A stretch of DNA of 62,519 bases from assembly GCF_014764505.1 (NCBI RefSeq), contig NZ_JACXWX010000029.1, forward strand, positions 1 to 62,519, written 5' to 3'. Numbering within the stretch: the first letter of the stretch is position 1; each line of letters starts with the position of its first letter. Under the pieces are notes generated by a model. That model was not told the origin of the DNA and ran no database searches. It was given only the letters and a program-made list of their open reading frames with translations. Positions 8,407 to 17,516 of this stretch are shown one piece after another. Made by a program: the position numbers and the translations under genes. Source of the stretch: Phormidium tenue FACHB-886. GTDB lineage: Bacteria > Cyanobacteriota > Cyanobacteriia > Elainellales > Elainellaceae.

Positions 8407-9150
8407 CTATCTTTTTGGGCGTAACTTGGGGTCGATCGCCTCGGCTCGAGTGAGGGCAACAATCACCACCGTCAACCAGAGAACGCCTATAATGACGCCG
8501 ACAATCACATCAGTGGGCCAGTGAGCACCTAGCACCAGGCGAGAACTGAGGATCAAGCTAATCCAGAGCAACGCTAGCAGGGTGAGCACTAGCTTTTCGA
8601 CCCAACTGCGAGAAGCTCGCCACCACAGAAAGACCAGCAGCCCATAGACCGTAATGACCACTACAGCATGCCCAGATGGGAAGGAGTGCAACCCCGACGT
8701 GGCTACTCCATTGGCAATTAGCGAAGGGCGATCGCGCTGCCAATAGCCCCAGCCAATCCACACCAAGGCAAACTGCAACCCGTAGGCGGCAGCCATGGTA
8801 GCGGCAAACAGGGGTTGCGATCGCGCCACCATAATCCCTATAAACACCGTTACTACAGGGATCATGCCCAGCAAATTACCGGGTGACTCCCAGGTGATGG
8901 CGCGAGAAAAACTAAGCGGCAAGTTTTTAGCCAGAATGGGCAGCATTTGCGCATCCCACGCCTGCAACCCCTGGTCGCTATGCCCTTTGACGTAGAGGGT
9001 CATGGCGAAGGTAAGTGCAGCGCAGATCCCTAAGCCAAGAGCCAGAGTGCCAGCCCAGCGCCGCCAAACTTGAGTGGGAAGTCTATGGCTATCCTGCCAG
9101 AAGCGATACCAACCAGTTTTGAAGAGTCGGAGTGAAACCCAACGCGCCAT
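8407..9150 (-). CDS. PAP2-family membrane phosphatase
   Basis: A roughly 247-residue integral membrane phosphatase of the PAP2/haloperoxidase superfamily, probably acting on lipid phosphates or undecaprenyl pyrophosphate at the outer face of the membrane. All three signature blocks are present: QRDRPSL, HSFPSGH and SRLVLGAHWPTD. They supply the phosphate-binding Lys/Arg residues and the two catalytic His. Five or six hydrophobic segments are apparent. I chose the ATG at 9150 because GGAG lies 6 nt before it; a TTG at 9171 would add seven residues without its own site. It is the last gene of a long co-oriented run, 164 bp after the glycosyltransferase, which may connect it to glycan export (inference). 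Confidence 0.85.
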   Translation of the reverse strand: MARWVSLRLFKTGWYRFWQDSHRLPTQVWRRWAGTLALGLGICAALTFAMTLYVKGHSDQGLQAWDAQMLPILAKNLPLSFSRAITWESPGNLLGMIPVVTVFIGIMVARSQPLFAATMAAAYGLQFALVWIGWGYWQRDRPSLIANGVATSGLHSFPSGHAVVVITVYGLLVFLWWRASRSWVEKLVLTLLALLWISLILSSRLVLGAHWPTDVIVGVIIGVLWLTVVIVALTRAEAIDPKLRPKR

Positions 9151-9314
9151 AATTTGCTCCAATTGTGGCAATATTGTGTCCCACTTTGTCTAGACGAACA
9201 CCTCTCTTTAGGTAGAGGAGACGTCGATTCAAGAGGCGACCGACCCCCACCAAGATAAGCCCTATGAAACCCCAACATGCTCGTCTTGAGAAGCTTGGTG
9301 CTTTTTAGAAACAA

Positions 9315-10439
9315 CTAAACCAGGGTTTGTACATTAGAGGAATAGACTGGAACATGGCTTTGCCGCTCAATTGCAACTTTCAATGCCGCTTCAAACAGCA
9401 TTACTGCATCTTCTAGGGTATAGTCTGTTGCTTTCTGATAGGCATGATCAGATAGGGCTTTCCACTGTTCCTCCGAAAACTGGCAGAGTTTGACGATCGC
9501 GCTTGCCATCGATTCTGGATCTTCTGGGTTTACTAGCAGTCCCGCACCCTCTGCCAGTAGCTCTGGTGCAGCTCCAGCAGGTGTGCCAATGATGGGAGTG
9601 CGACAAGCCATTGCCTCTAAAATCGGTAGTCCAAATCCTTCAATGCGGCTACCAAACAGCCATGCATCGCATCTAGCATAGATTTCCCTAAGTTCAGATT
9701 GCGGGGGCTGAAAGAAAAACTCTGTATTCGGAGGCAAAGGCAGGTCTGGCGTTGGTTGGCTACTGCCAAAAGCAATCAGCCGTAATCCTGGAACTTGCTG
9801 AGCTGCTAATGCAAAAGCTTTAAGGCTAATGTCACATCCTTTCCAAGGAATAGGAGCATAGGTTAGCCCAACCATAGGAACAGGTTGCTTGCCGCGAGGA
9901 GGCGCGTGAAACTGATCCGTGTCCACGCTATTGGGAACTAGAGAAACGCAGCCATCATCATATTGGGTTCGCATCAAATCCACGAGCCACTGCGCAATGG
10001 TAATTTTGTGCAACGGCAGCCGGTAGCTAGCTTCTACCTTTTCCTTCGGCAAATAATCAAAGACCTCGTGATGCTGAACAAAGTAAGCTTTTGCTCCTTT
10101 GCTAGGAGAGAGATTTGCCACCCACTCAGCGGTTTCCCACCAGGTTGCAACAACCACATCAGCGTCCGGCAAATCGGCATCCTTAACCGAACGAAAACTA
10201 TTAAGTAAGTAGTGGGGAACATCTAAAGTGTCAAAGTGGGAGGGAGCGGGTTTGTTGGAAAGCCATCCCTTTCCTTTCAGCAAGGCGCGCGCGCGATCGC
10301 GTAGCTGAATTGGCGCCTTAGGGCGAGATACCACAACTACTTCATGTCCCTGTTTGTGCAAACAGTCGGCATAAGTGGCAATGACACGATCGCCTCCAGA
10401 GAGGTTGAACCCACTTGCCATAACGAACGTTATCTTCAT
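9315..10439 (-). CDS. GT4-type glycosyltransferase
   Basis: A 374-residue GT-B fold retaining glycosyltransferase of family GT4. The acceptor-side glycine-rich loop is at residues 12-17 (NLSGGDRV). The C-terminal nucleotide-sugar domain carries the E-x7-E motif in EGFGLPILEAMA and the neighbouring GTPAGAAPELL loop. Donor and acceptor cannot be told. It follows the family GT2 gene in a minus-strand run led by NRPS-like and aromatic-modifying genes, so either it glycosylates that product or it belongs to an unrelated surface-glycan function. The 158-bp gap before it is the largest inside the run and may contain its own promoter. Confidence 0.9.
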   Translation of the reverse strand: MKITFVMASGFNLSGGDRVIATYADCLHKQGHEVVVVSRPKAPIQLRDRARALLKGKGWLSNKPAPSHFDTLDVPHYLLNSFRSVKDADLPDADVVVATWWETAEWVANLSPSKGAKAYFVQHHEVFDYLPKEKVEASYRLPLHKITIAQWLVDLMRTQYDDGCVSLVPNSVDTDQFHAPPRGKQPVPMVGLTYAPIPWKGCDISLKAFALAAQQVPGLRLIAFGSSQPTPDLPLPPNTEFFFQPPQSELREIYARCDAWLFGSRIEGFGLPILEAMACRTPIIGTPAGAAPELLAEGAGLLVNPEDPESMASAIVKLCQFSEEQWKALSDHAYQKATDYTLEDAVMLFEAALKVAIERQSHVPVYSSNVQTLV

Positions 10440-10597
10440 GTTCTAAGTAGCTGATGAATACTCTGTGCGTAAACTGAATATCTTGGTTGCAGCCAAAAAT
10501 CAACGGTTTGCCTAAACTCAAAGTGAATACGATAAAGCCTACCTATCTTGCCCTAAAGGTTTTAGGAAAGTGCAAGCTGGGAGATAGTTTGTATACT

Positions 10598-11581
10598 TCA
10601 TTTTCCAAATTTCAGAAGCACACTATTACGCAGAGAGTCGAACAGAAGATAGGGTGGATCTGTATCTGGTTTACGTTGAATGGCTCGCCGTAACCGCCAC
10701 AGGGCAAAACCCGTTGACCATGCCAGATCGACTAAAGCAGCGTACAGTAAACCATGATTTTTGACAAAATACCGCCGTCGAGAATCAAACAGATACTGAG
10801 GCAATCGTTTAGCAGGACCGTCTTTGGAGGTTACGCCTGTGCTTTGTCCAGCAAGGTGCATGACTCTGCTCTCAGGAACATACCAGCAAGACCAACCCGC
10901 CCGTTTAGCCTGCAGGCAAAAGTCTGTCTCTTCGTAATAGAGGAAATATTCCTCATCCATCAAACCCACAGACTCAAACACCTGCCGACGAACCATCAGG
11001 CTGGCTCCGGGTAGCCAATCTACCTGCTGCGGCTCATGAGTCATGGTTTGGGCAACCACCCATTTAGACAAGAGCTTTGACACAATCCCTAATCGCAAAC
11101 CGCTGTCCAACTCGCTCAGGACAGAGGGAAACCGGAAAGCAATAGGCCAAGGGGTTCCATCTCGCTCTTCAAAGCTACTCCCCACAATACCGACATCCGA
11201 ACGCAGCTCCATAAAATCTACCAGTGCCTTGAGCGCACCCGCACGTACCTGCGTGTCTGGGTTGAGCAATAGAAAATAGGTCGGTGGATTGGGCGTTTGG
11301 AGCGCTGGACGAATTGCCAGATTATTGCCATAGGCATAGCCGCCATTATGCTCTGAAGCTAAGACCGAAGCCCAACCCCAACCTGCGGCTGCAATTGCCG
11401 AGGAAATAATTTCAACGGAGCCATCGCCCGAAGCATTATCCACCACCACAACACGGGCACCTGGAAGCGATCGCACCTCACTGTCCAGAGAATGTAGACA
11501 GTCGATCGTTAAGCGAGGGGTACGGTAGTTAACGATTACAACAAGTAAAAAGTCATCAACGATGTTTTGGATAGTATCCAT
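10598..11581 (-). CDS. GT2-family glycosyltransferase (rhamnosyltransferase-like)
   Basis: A 327-residue inverting GT-A fold glycosyltransferase. The N-terminal VVIVNYRT strand and VVVDNASGDGS give the nucleotide site. LNPDTQV holds the metal-binding D-x-D equivalent, and YYEETDFCLQAKRAGW is the C-terminal ED-x-D acceptor-base motif of the rhamnosyltransferase-like subgroup. No transmembrane helix is evident. It lies 67 bp after the A-T-TE gene on the same strand, so cotranscription is likely. This makes a sugar-decorated product plausible, but family members also build O-antigens and exopolysaccharides. Confidence 0.88.
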   Translation of the reverse strand: MDTIQNIVDDFLLVVIVNYRTPRLTIDCLHSLDSEVRSLPGARVVVVDNASGDGSVEIISSAIAAAGWGWASVLASEHNGGYAYGNNLAIRPALQTPNPPTYFLLLNPDTQVRAGALKALVDFMELRSDVGIVGSSFEERDGTPWPIAFRFPSVLSELDSGLRLGIVSKLLSKWVVAQTMTHEPQQVDWLPGASLMVRRQVFESVGLMDEEYFLYYEETDFCLQAKRAGWSCWYVPESRVMHLAGQSTGVTSKDGPAKRLPQYLFDSRRRYFVKNHGLLYAALVDLAWSTGFALWRLRRAIQRKPDTDPPYLLFDSLRNSVLLKFGK

Positions 11582-11648
11582 ATAATTTTTAGAAAAATAC
11601 GCTCAGCAGTAGACTTTCCTGGTTGATATGCAAATCCTCGCCAACAGA

Positions 11649-14600
11649 CTAATCCGCGATCGCTGCATCAATATGAGCCTGAATTTCTTTAGCAATTACC
11701 TGGACATTGGGTTCTTGAAGCATACTGGAATGTCCGCCAGGGACATCATAGACCTGGACTGTTTCGGTGGTTCGTTTGCCCCAGCCTAACACTGGATCAC
11801 TATAAAGCTCAGCGTAAGGAGTGTCATCAATCAGCGTATTATCAAAAATGCTGCTTTTCTGAGTGGCTCGGAAGAGCAATAGTTCTCCTGCAAACCGCCC
11901 CTGCACCTCATAGTCGTGCTGTGCCCAAAGCAAAACCTTTCGGACTGGAATCCCCTGCAGCACTTTGGGTACAGGAAGATCTTTGTCCAGGAAGGTTCTC
12001 AATAGCCTTAGCTGCAAGCGATCGCAGAGGTCTTCAACTCGCTTCTGAGACTCATAAGCAATCAAGTTGGTTGCTTTTTTTCTGACCTGATTCAGGATGT
12101 AAAGCAACCGTTCGTGCGATTTAAGATGATGATTGCTACTCAATACTTTTGAAAAACTGTTTAAGCGTTGGTCGGCAACATATCCGGTTCGTTGAGCGGC
12201 TCCAAAATCAGCCGCATCAATAATCGCAACCATCCCGATCGGCTCTCCTTGTCGTTGAAGCTGCAGAGCCATCTCACAGGCCAACATGCCCCCGACACAC
12301 AAGCCTCCTAAAAAGTAGGGTCCTTGCGGTTGCACCTGGCGAATTTGCTCAATGTAGTAATCAACGATGCTTGAAATTCGGGTATGGAGGATCGGACAGT
12401 GATTGGAACTATAGGGCTGGATCCCGTAGACTGGCACTTCTGGGTCTAGCGCATAGGCTAACGAACGATAGAGCAGCGTTTCGCCATCCCCATCGTGGAT
12501 CAAGAAAACGGGTGGTTTTGCCTGTCCGGCTTTGAGCAACACCAGGGAATCCTGCAAGCGAGTCTGGTTGGGCTGCAAGATAGCTGTAAGCTGTTCAATG
12601 GTGGGGGCAGATAGCAGCGTGCTGAGCGGTAGCCGTTTACCCAATTTCTTCTCAATCTGAGCAAACATCTGCACTGCCAAGAGCGAATCGCCTCCCAGCT
12701 CAAAAAAATCATTCTGGATGCCAATCGGTTCAATTCCAAGAACGGCTTCCCAGATTTCGATGAGCTGCTGCTCCCATTCATTTTGAGGCGGGACGATTGT
12801 TTGCAGACCAACCAAGTTCTCAGCGGTGGGCAGCGGCAACGCTCGACGATCGACTTTTTGATTTGGGTTGAGGGGCATGGCCTCCAGCACCACAAACGCA
12901 GCAGGAACCATGTAGTCTGGTAATTTGGTTTGCAAAAAGCGATGGATCGCCTCGATCGAAGGATTCTGCGATAAATCCAACACTACGTAGGCGACTAATC
13001 TTGCTTCACTGCTTCCAAATTCACGAGCCATGACGACACCTTCCCGAACACCCGGTGCCTGTCGCAGGGCTGCCTCAATGTCGCCCAGCTCAATGCGAAT
13101 TCCCCGCAGCTTAATCTGAAAATCTGCACGTCCTAGAAATTCTAGATTGCCATCAGCTCCGAAGCGCCCCAAATCTCCAGTGCGGTAAAACCGTTGTCCG
13201 TCGATCGTAACAAATTTCTCTTGGGTTAGTTCTTCACGGTTAAGATAGCCTTTTGTCACGCCTGCGCCGCCGATATGAATCTCGCCAGGGATGCCGATCG
13301 GCAGCAGGTTTTGCTGCGAATCATAGAGACGAATAGAGACGTTATTGAAGGGTTTACCAATTCGACTTTTTGTCAGGACTTGATCTCGCGGAACAGGGTA
13401 GGTAGCACACAAAGAGCTAACTTCACTACAGCCATAAAGAACGGCAACATTCGCGTTCTGAAAAACACGCTTCATCTCTTCTAGTAGGTCAGGAGAGACT
13501 GTATCTCCTCCGGTAAATACGTGTTTAACACCTTGAAACTTTTGGATAGGTATTCCGTTATCCTTGATGTAGCCCAATAGCTTCTGCATTAAACTTGGAA
13601 CGGTATGAATCATGGTCAACTGTTCCAAGGTTTGAACCATTTGAGCGAAATCTAAAACATGTTCTCGCGCAAGAATGACGAGCTTTCCACCCGCAGCCAG
13701 CGGAGATAATAGCTCGAACATCGCAATGCTAAAGGTATAGCGAGCGATCGAAGGCATAACGTCATGATGGTCGAAGCCAAGCCGCTCTTGGGTGGCAAGA
13801 ATATAGTTCACCAAGTTTCTGTGGCTTGCCATCACTCCCTTTGGCTTTCCAGTTGTGCCGGAGGTGTAAATGATGTAGGCAGTTTGGTCAGGAGAAATCT
13901 CGTTTCCGGGATTGTGGCTGGAAAACGAATTAATTATTTCCCAATCCTGGTCAAGACAAATAGTGTGTTCTGCGATCGCAGGTAGTTTCGGTTGTAGCTG
14001 CGCTTGTGTCAGTAAAACTTTCGCCTGCGTATCTTCCAAAATTGCCGTCAGACGATCTTTAGGGTGGGTTGAGTCGAGGGGAACATAGACCCCGCCTGCC
14101 TTGAGGATAGCCAACAGACTAACAGCAATCTCTGCGGAGGGTTGGACACAAACCGCCACTCGAACTTCTGCCCCAACTCCAATATGAGTTAAATAATGAG
14201 CAAGCTGATTGGCACGCTGGTTTAACTCTGCATAAGTCAATTCTTGCCCGTTGCAGGTCAGCGCGATCTGGGCAGGATTTTGTGCGGCATGCGCTTCAAT
14301 ATGCTGATAAATAGGACACTGTGGATAGTTAACCGACGCACTATTCCACTCTATTAGCAGTTGATGTTGCTCTGCTTGCGTCAATAAAGGTAACTGCCCA
14401 ATAGAATGATCTAAATCTTGGCTAATTCCTAATAGTAAGACCTGAAAGTGATCCGATAAGCGTTGAACTGTCTCTGCTGTAAAAAGATTAGAATTGTATA
14501 TAAAAGTTCCAGAAATTTGTTGTTCTTGCTGAACAATGACAAGATTTAAGTCTAAATTGTTGATGCATCTGTGGTTTTGCTGCTGAACCTTTAAAATTCT

Positions 14601-15191
14601 TTGTTCCTCATCTTCAATGCTGGAGATACCCTCTATCAACGTTGCCATAACAGGCAGCTTTAGCTGTGGATTCTGCTGCACCTCCGGCTGATGTTGCAAA
14701 ACTTGCAGATTATCTAAAGCGATCGCCCCTAGCGCTTTAGAAAGATGGTGAGCTAAGTCCCGAATATTCAACTCATTTTGAATCTGGCTGCTAACTTCGG
14801 TTGCATAACCTTGAGCAAAATCATGAGACAGAATTAGCAATCCTAAATCGATCGTTTCTTGATGGGTGTAACGATATAGTAAAGCTTTAAACGCGATCAG
14901 CACTAGCGATCGAAGTTCAACGCCTTCTCGCTGAGCTTGTGTGATAAGAGATTCTACTAAATTGCTAGACAAAGAGAATTTATAATATCCTGGCTTGTAA
15001 CCTGTCGAAGGAATTTTAGAAAAATCATAGGGTAATTGCAGAAGGGCAGACGCTTGATCAGCGATTGGCTCCTGCTTTTTCTGAGCTAATATCTGAGTAG
15101 AACTTTGGACAGAATCAATTGTTTTGAATTGATTTGTTGATTCTGTAAGGGTTGATAGTGCCGCAGAATGAGTAGCTAAGTTTTTAACCAT
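11649..15191 (-). CDS. NRPS-like enzyme: half-C / adenylation / carrier / thioesterase (A-T-TE), keto- or aryl-acid type
   Basis: From the ATG at 15191 (AGGA 9 nt upstream; an ORF extension to 15278 lacks a site) the protein has 1180 residues. Residues about 60-285 are only the C-terminal lobe of a condensation domain, without HHxxxDG. Then come an A domain (about 290-790; A3 YTSGTTGKPKG at 442-452; catalytic Lys in NQKVDR), a carrier domain (phosphopantetheine Ser836 in GGDSL) and a thioesterase (about 890-1180). At the A4 position amino-acid-activating domains have F-D-x-S; here it is TFSIAMFE, with Ser488 in place of the Asp that binds the alpha-amino group. That is known for domains that load aryl or alpha-keto acids. 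The thioesterase has Cys965 in GLCVGG instead of Ser. The neighbours make or modify 4-hydroxyphenylpyruvate, so an aryl-pyruvate substrate is my inference. Confidence 0.88.
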   Translation of the reverse strand: MVKNLATHSAALSTLTESTNQFKTIDSVQSSTQILAQKKQEPIADQASALLQLPYDFSKIPSTGYKPGYYKFSLSSNLVESLITQAQREGVELRSLVLIAFKALLYRYTHQETIDLGLLILSHDFAQGYATEVSSQIQNELNIRDLAHHLSKALGAIALDNLQVLQHQPEVQQNPQLKLPVMATLIEGISSIEDEEQRILKVQQQNHRCINNLDLNLVIVQQEQQISGTFIYNSNLFTAETVQRLSDHFQVLLLGISQDLDHSIGQLPLLTQAEQHQLLIEWNSASVNYPQCPIYQHIEAHAAQNPAQIALTCNGQELTYAELNQRANQLAHYLTHIGVGAEVRVAVCVQPSAEIAVSLLAILKAGGVYVPLDSTHPKDRLTAILEDTQAKVLLTQAQLQPKLPAIAEHTICLDQDWEIINSFSSHNPGNEISPDQTAYIIYTSGTTGKPKGVMASHRNLVNYILATQERLGFDHHDVMPSIARYTFSIAMFELLSPLAAGGKLVILAREHVLDFAQMVQTLEQLTMIHTVPSLMQKLLGYIKDNGIPIQKFQGVKHVFTGGDTVSPDLLEEMKRVFQNANVAVLYGCSEVSSLCATYPVPRDQVLTKSRIGKPFNNVSIRLYDSQQNLLPIGIPGEIHIGGAGVTKGYLNREELTQEKFVTIDGQRFYRTGDLGRFGADGNLEFLGRADFQIKLRGIRIELGDIEAALRQAPGVREGVVMAREFGSSEARLVAYVVLDLSQNPSIEAIHRFLQTKLPDYMVPAAFVVLEAMPLNPNQKVDRRALPLPTAENLVGLQTIVPPQNEWEQQLIEIWEAVLGIEPIGIQNDFFELGGDSLLAVQMFAQIEKKLGKRLPLSTLLSAPTIEQLTAILQPNQTRLQDSLVLLKAGQAKPPVFLIHDGDGETLLYRSLAYALDPEVPVYGIQPYSSNHCPILHTRISSIVDYYIEQIRQVQPQGPYFLGGLCVGGMLACEMALQLQRQGEPIGMVAIIDAADFGAAQRTGYVADQRLNSFSKVLSSNHHLKSHERLLYILNQVRKKATNLIAYESQKRVEDLCDRLQLRLLRTFLDKDLPVPKVLQGIPVRKVLLWAQHDYEVQGRFAGELLLFRATQKSSIFDNTLIDDTPYAELYSDPVLGWGKRTTETVQVYDVPGGHSSMLQEPNVQVIAKEIQAHIDAAIAD

Positions 15192-15378
15192 CTTTTGAAT
15201 TCCTGAATGAGAATCAATAAATTTTCTGCGCGTAGCTGTTGTGCAGTGTGTAATAAAACGAGTTATAAATTGAATCAAACTCTAAAATAAGAAATGATCC
15301 ACAGTGATACCGTGACAGAATTAGACCCAAGACTTTTTAGTGATCTTTTCCCGCTATTTAACAAAACGTAGATTGGCT

Positions 15379-16488
15379 TTAGCTGAGCGTTAAAGCCGAT
15401 GGTAAATGCATTGCCTCAACTTCCTTCGCAGCTAGAAAACTGCTCAAGGCAGTAAGGATGTGATTGCTTTCCTGAAGCGCTCGGTTTGTGTCGTCTCGAA
15501 ATGCCTCACGAGCAGCTTCAAATTCAGCCAGCAGGGCAACCCGGTTGCCTTGAGCCAGAAGAGTTGCCAGACGTTCGCTTGTCTTTGTTAATCGCGCAAT
15601 CGCCTCAGAGCGCTCTGGCGATGCCAGCATAATATCAATGTATAAAGATGCATCTTGGGCAAACAGACGGCTAATCAAATTGATTTCTGTGCGATAGATA
15701 GGGCTGGCAAAATCGAGACTCTGATCCATAGAAATTCCCTCTTCTGCCAGGAAAACACCCAGGCTGAAAGTGGTAAAATGACGAATCGCCTGCACTGCGA
15801 TCATCATGCGATCGTGTTCTTCAGGAGCACAAGTAATCAGATGGCTGCCTTCAGCTTCCATCCAGTCTAAAAACCACTGAAAAGCGTCTGGGTCACGCCC
15901 TGGGCAGACTACTACTTTCTGGCTCAAGAAGGATGTGACCCCAGGACCAAACATGGGGTGAAGTCCTACAACAGGACCTGGATGGTTTTCGAGCATCGCC
16001 TGAACAGAGGCAGCCTTGGTACTCGCAATATCTGCCAAGACGGTAGTTGGAGAGAGATGTTGAGCAACTTTATGAATGACAGCCAGCGTACTTTTAAGTG
16101 GAACGCAAATTAGAACCAAATCGGCGTTTTTCAATAAAACATCTGCTTGATCCCAGCCATCATATTCCAGAATGCCAACGCGATGACCTGCTGCAATCAA
16201 ACGATCGGCAAAAAAGCGCCCCATTATCCCGCCACCCCCAACCAACGTGATCTGACGAGATTCGGCTTGCTGCAATACTGGCGGTGTCCCAGCTAGAGCA
16301 GCCATGGAGCTAGCAACAATGCTACTCCAGGCACATTCTGGGACACCTGCCTGCATCAGCAGAGCTTTGCAGTTCAATAGCTGTTCCCGCATTGAAGGAA
16401 CTCCTGATGCTGCCAAGAAGGCGATTCGTTCGCTCAATGATGTAATTAAACTTTGATCGATCTGTTGGAGCTTCTCAGGGATAGCCAT
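15379..16488 (-). CDS. tyrA: TyrA of the E. coli T-protein type: prephenate dehydrogenase with degenerate chorismate-mutase domain
   Basis: A 369-residue NAD-dependent dehydrogenase converting prephenate (or arogenate) to 4-hydroxyphenylpyruvate (or tyrosine). Residues 84-90 form the Rossmann loop GGGGIMG. LHPMFGP, HDRMMIAVQAIRHFTTF and SPIYRTE follow E. coli TyrA closely. The first 70 residues correspond to the AroQ chorismate-mutase domain but are short. One active-site Arg (in SERIAF) can be aligned, while the first Arg and the Lys are not evident, so mutase activity is doubtful. I chose ATG 16488 over a TTG two codons upstream. Housekeeping TyrA in cyanobacteria is normally a short arogenate dehydrogenase. 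A T-protein-type copy inside a biosynthetic run therefore suggests dedicated precursor supply. Confidence 0.88.
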   Translation of the reverse strand: MAIPEKLQQIDQSLITSLSERIAFLAASGVPSMREQLLNCKALLMQAGVPECAWSSIVASSMAALAGTPPVLQQAESRQITLVGGGGIMGRFFADRLIAAGHRVGILEYDGWDQADVLLKNADLVLICVPLKSTLAVIHKVAQHLSPTTVLADIASTKAASVQAMLENHPGPVVGLHPMFGPGVTSFLSQKVVVCPGRDPDAFQWFLDWMEAEGSHLITCAPEEHDRMMIAVQAIRHFTTFSLGVFLAEEGISMDQSLDFASPIYRTEINLISRLFAQDASLYIDIMLASPERSEAIARLTKTSERLATLLAQGNRVALLAEFEAAREAFRDDTNRALQESNHILTALSSFLAAKEVEAMHLPSALTLS

Positions 16489-16640
16489 GCTCAATACCGT
16501 TCCAATGAGGATAGCTCTACAGCTAGGGTTTCTTCGAGCACAGAGCGACCGAAGAAATAACCTCTAACCCAAACCCTAGCTATAGAGAGTCAATTAGTTT
16601 GACGCGATAAACGACCTTTAAGAAGTACAATTTATACTCC

Positions 16641-17435
16641 TCAAGCTTTCTTCATTGCAAGCGTGAGTCCGTCAGCAATTGGGAGCAAACTGATCACAAC
16701 GCGTGGGTCTTGGTGAATCTTCTGGTTCAAGGCGCGAATCGCAATTGTCTCTACTTCTTGGTTCTTCAGATCGGCAACACGCCCTGCCCAGAGGACGTTA
16801 TCGACTGCGATCAGCCCACCGGGACGCACCAGTTGAAGCAGTCGTTCGTAGTAACGATCGTAGTTCTGTTTGTCAGCATCAATGAAAGCGAAGTCAAAGG
16901 TATTCGCATTTCCTTCAGTCAGAAGGCGATCGAGTGTGTCAAGCGCGGGGGCAAGACGGAGGTCAATCTTGTGGTCAACGCCAGCCTTTTGCCAGTAGCG
17001 CTGCGCAATTGCGGTATCTTCTTCACTAATATCGCAAGCAATGATTTTGCCATCCGGAGGAAGAGCAAGCGCTGCTGCAAGTGTACTGTATCCTGTGAAT
17101 ACCCCTACTTCCAGTGTTTTCTTGGCTCCAATCAATTGGAGCAACAGCGCGATGAATTGACCTTCTTCTGGGGGAGTTTGCATGATACCCCAGGGATGGC
17201 GATCGGTTTCTTGCCGGAGTTGAGCTAAAATTTCAGGCTCTCGCAGTGAATTGGCGTGAAGGTAGGTGGAAAGTTGCTCGCTCAATCCGAGAGATTTACC
17301 TGAACCTTGTGTCTTTCCAAATAGAAATTCTCGGAGCTTACGGGCTAGTTGCTCAAGCCCAAGACTACGGAGAAGTTGTTTAGCAAGTTCGCGAGAACTG
17401 AATTGTTGACCAAGCTTGAGAGATTTGCTTTCCAT
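16641..17435 (-). CDS. Cation-dependent O-methyltransferase (CCoAOMT/COMT type)
   Basis: A 264-residue class I methyltransferase of the caffeoyl-CoA/catechol type, transferring methyl from SAM to one hydroxyl of a vicinal diphenol with a divalent metal. The SAM loop is EVGVFTGYS (109-117). The metal/catalytic residues are D186 (in FIDADKQNYDRYY), D212 and N213 (in VDNVLWAGRV), all intact. The N-terminal 50 residues are an extension with no clear homology. It sits 81 bp after the HPPD-like gene and 146 bp before tyrA on the same strand. The likely acceptor is an aromatic diol formed from the tyrosine branch (inference). Confidence 0.88.
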   Translation of the reverse strand: MESKSLKLGQQFSSRELAKQLLRSLGLEQLARKLREFLFGKTQGSGKSLGLSEQLSTYLHANSLREPEILAQLRQETDRHPWGIMQTPPEEGQFIALLLQLIGAKKTLEVGVFTGYSTLAAALALPPDGKIIACDISEEDTAIAQRYWQKAGVDHKIDLRLAPALDTLDRLLTEGNANTFDFAFIDADKQNYDRYYERLLQLVRPGGLIAVDNVLWAGRVADLKNQEVETIAIRALNQKIHQDPRVVISLLPIADGLTLAMKKA

Positions 17436-17516
17436 TGGGCTGTTTGAGTAGGTTTCGCTAAAGATATACCGCTATTCGTTGATGACGTTTTGTACTTGGT
17501 CTAAGGTAGCCGTAAT

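Noticed and set aside
15379-16488. Fully bifunctional chorismate mutase/prephenate dehydrogenase
   Set aside because: The N-terminal domain is shortened and key mutase residues are not seen; only the dehydrogenase part is supported.
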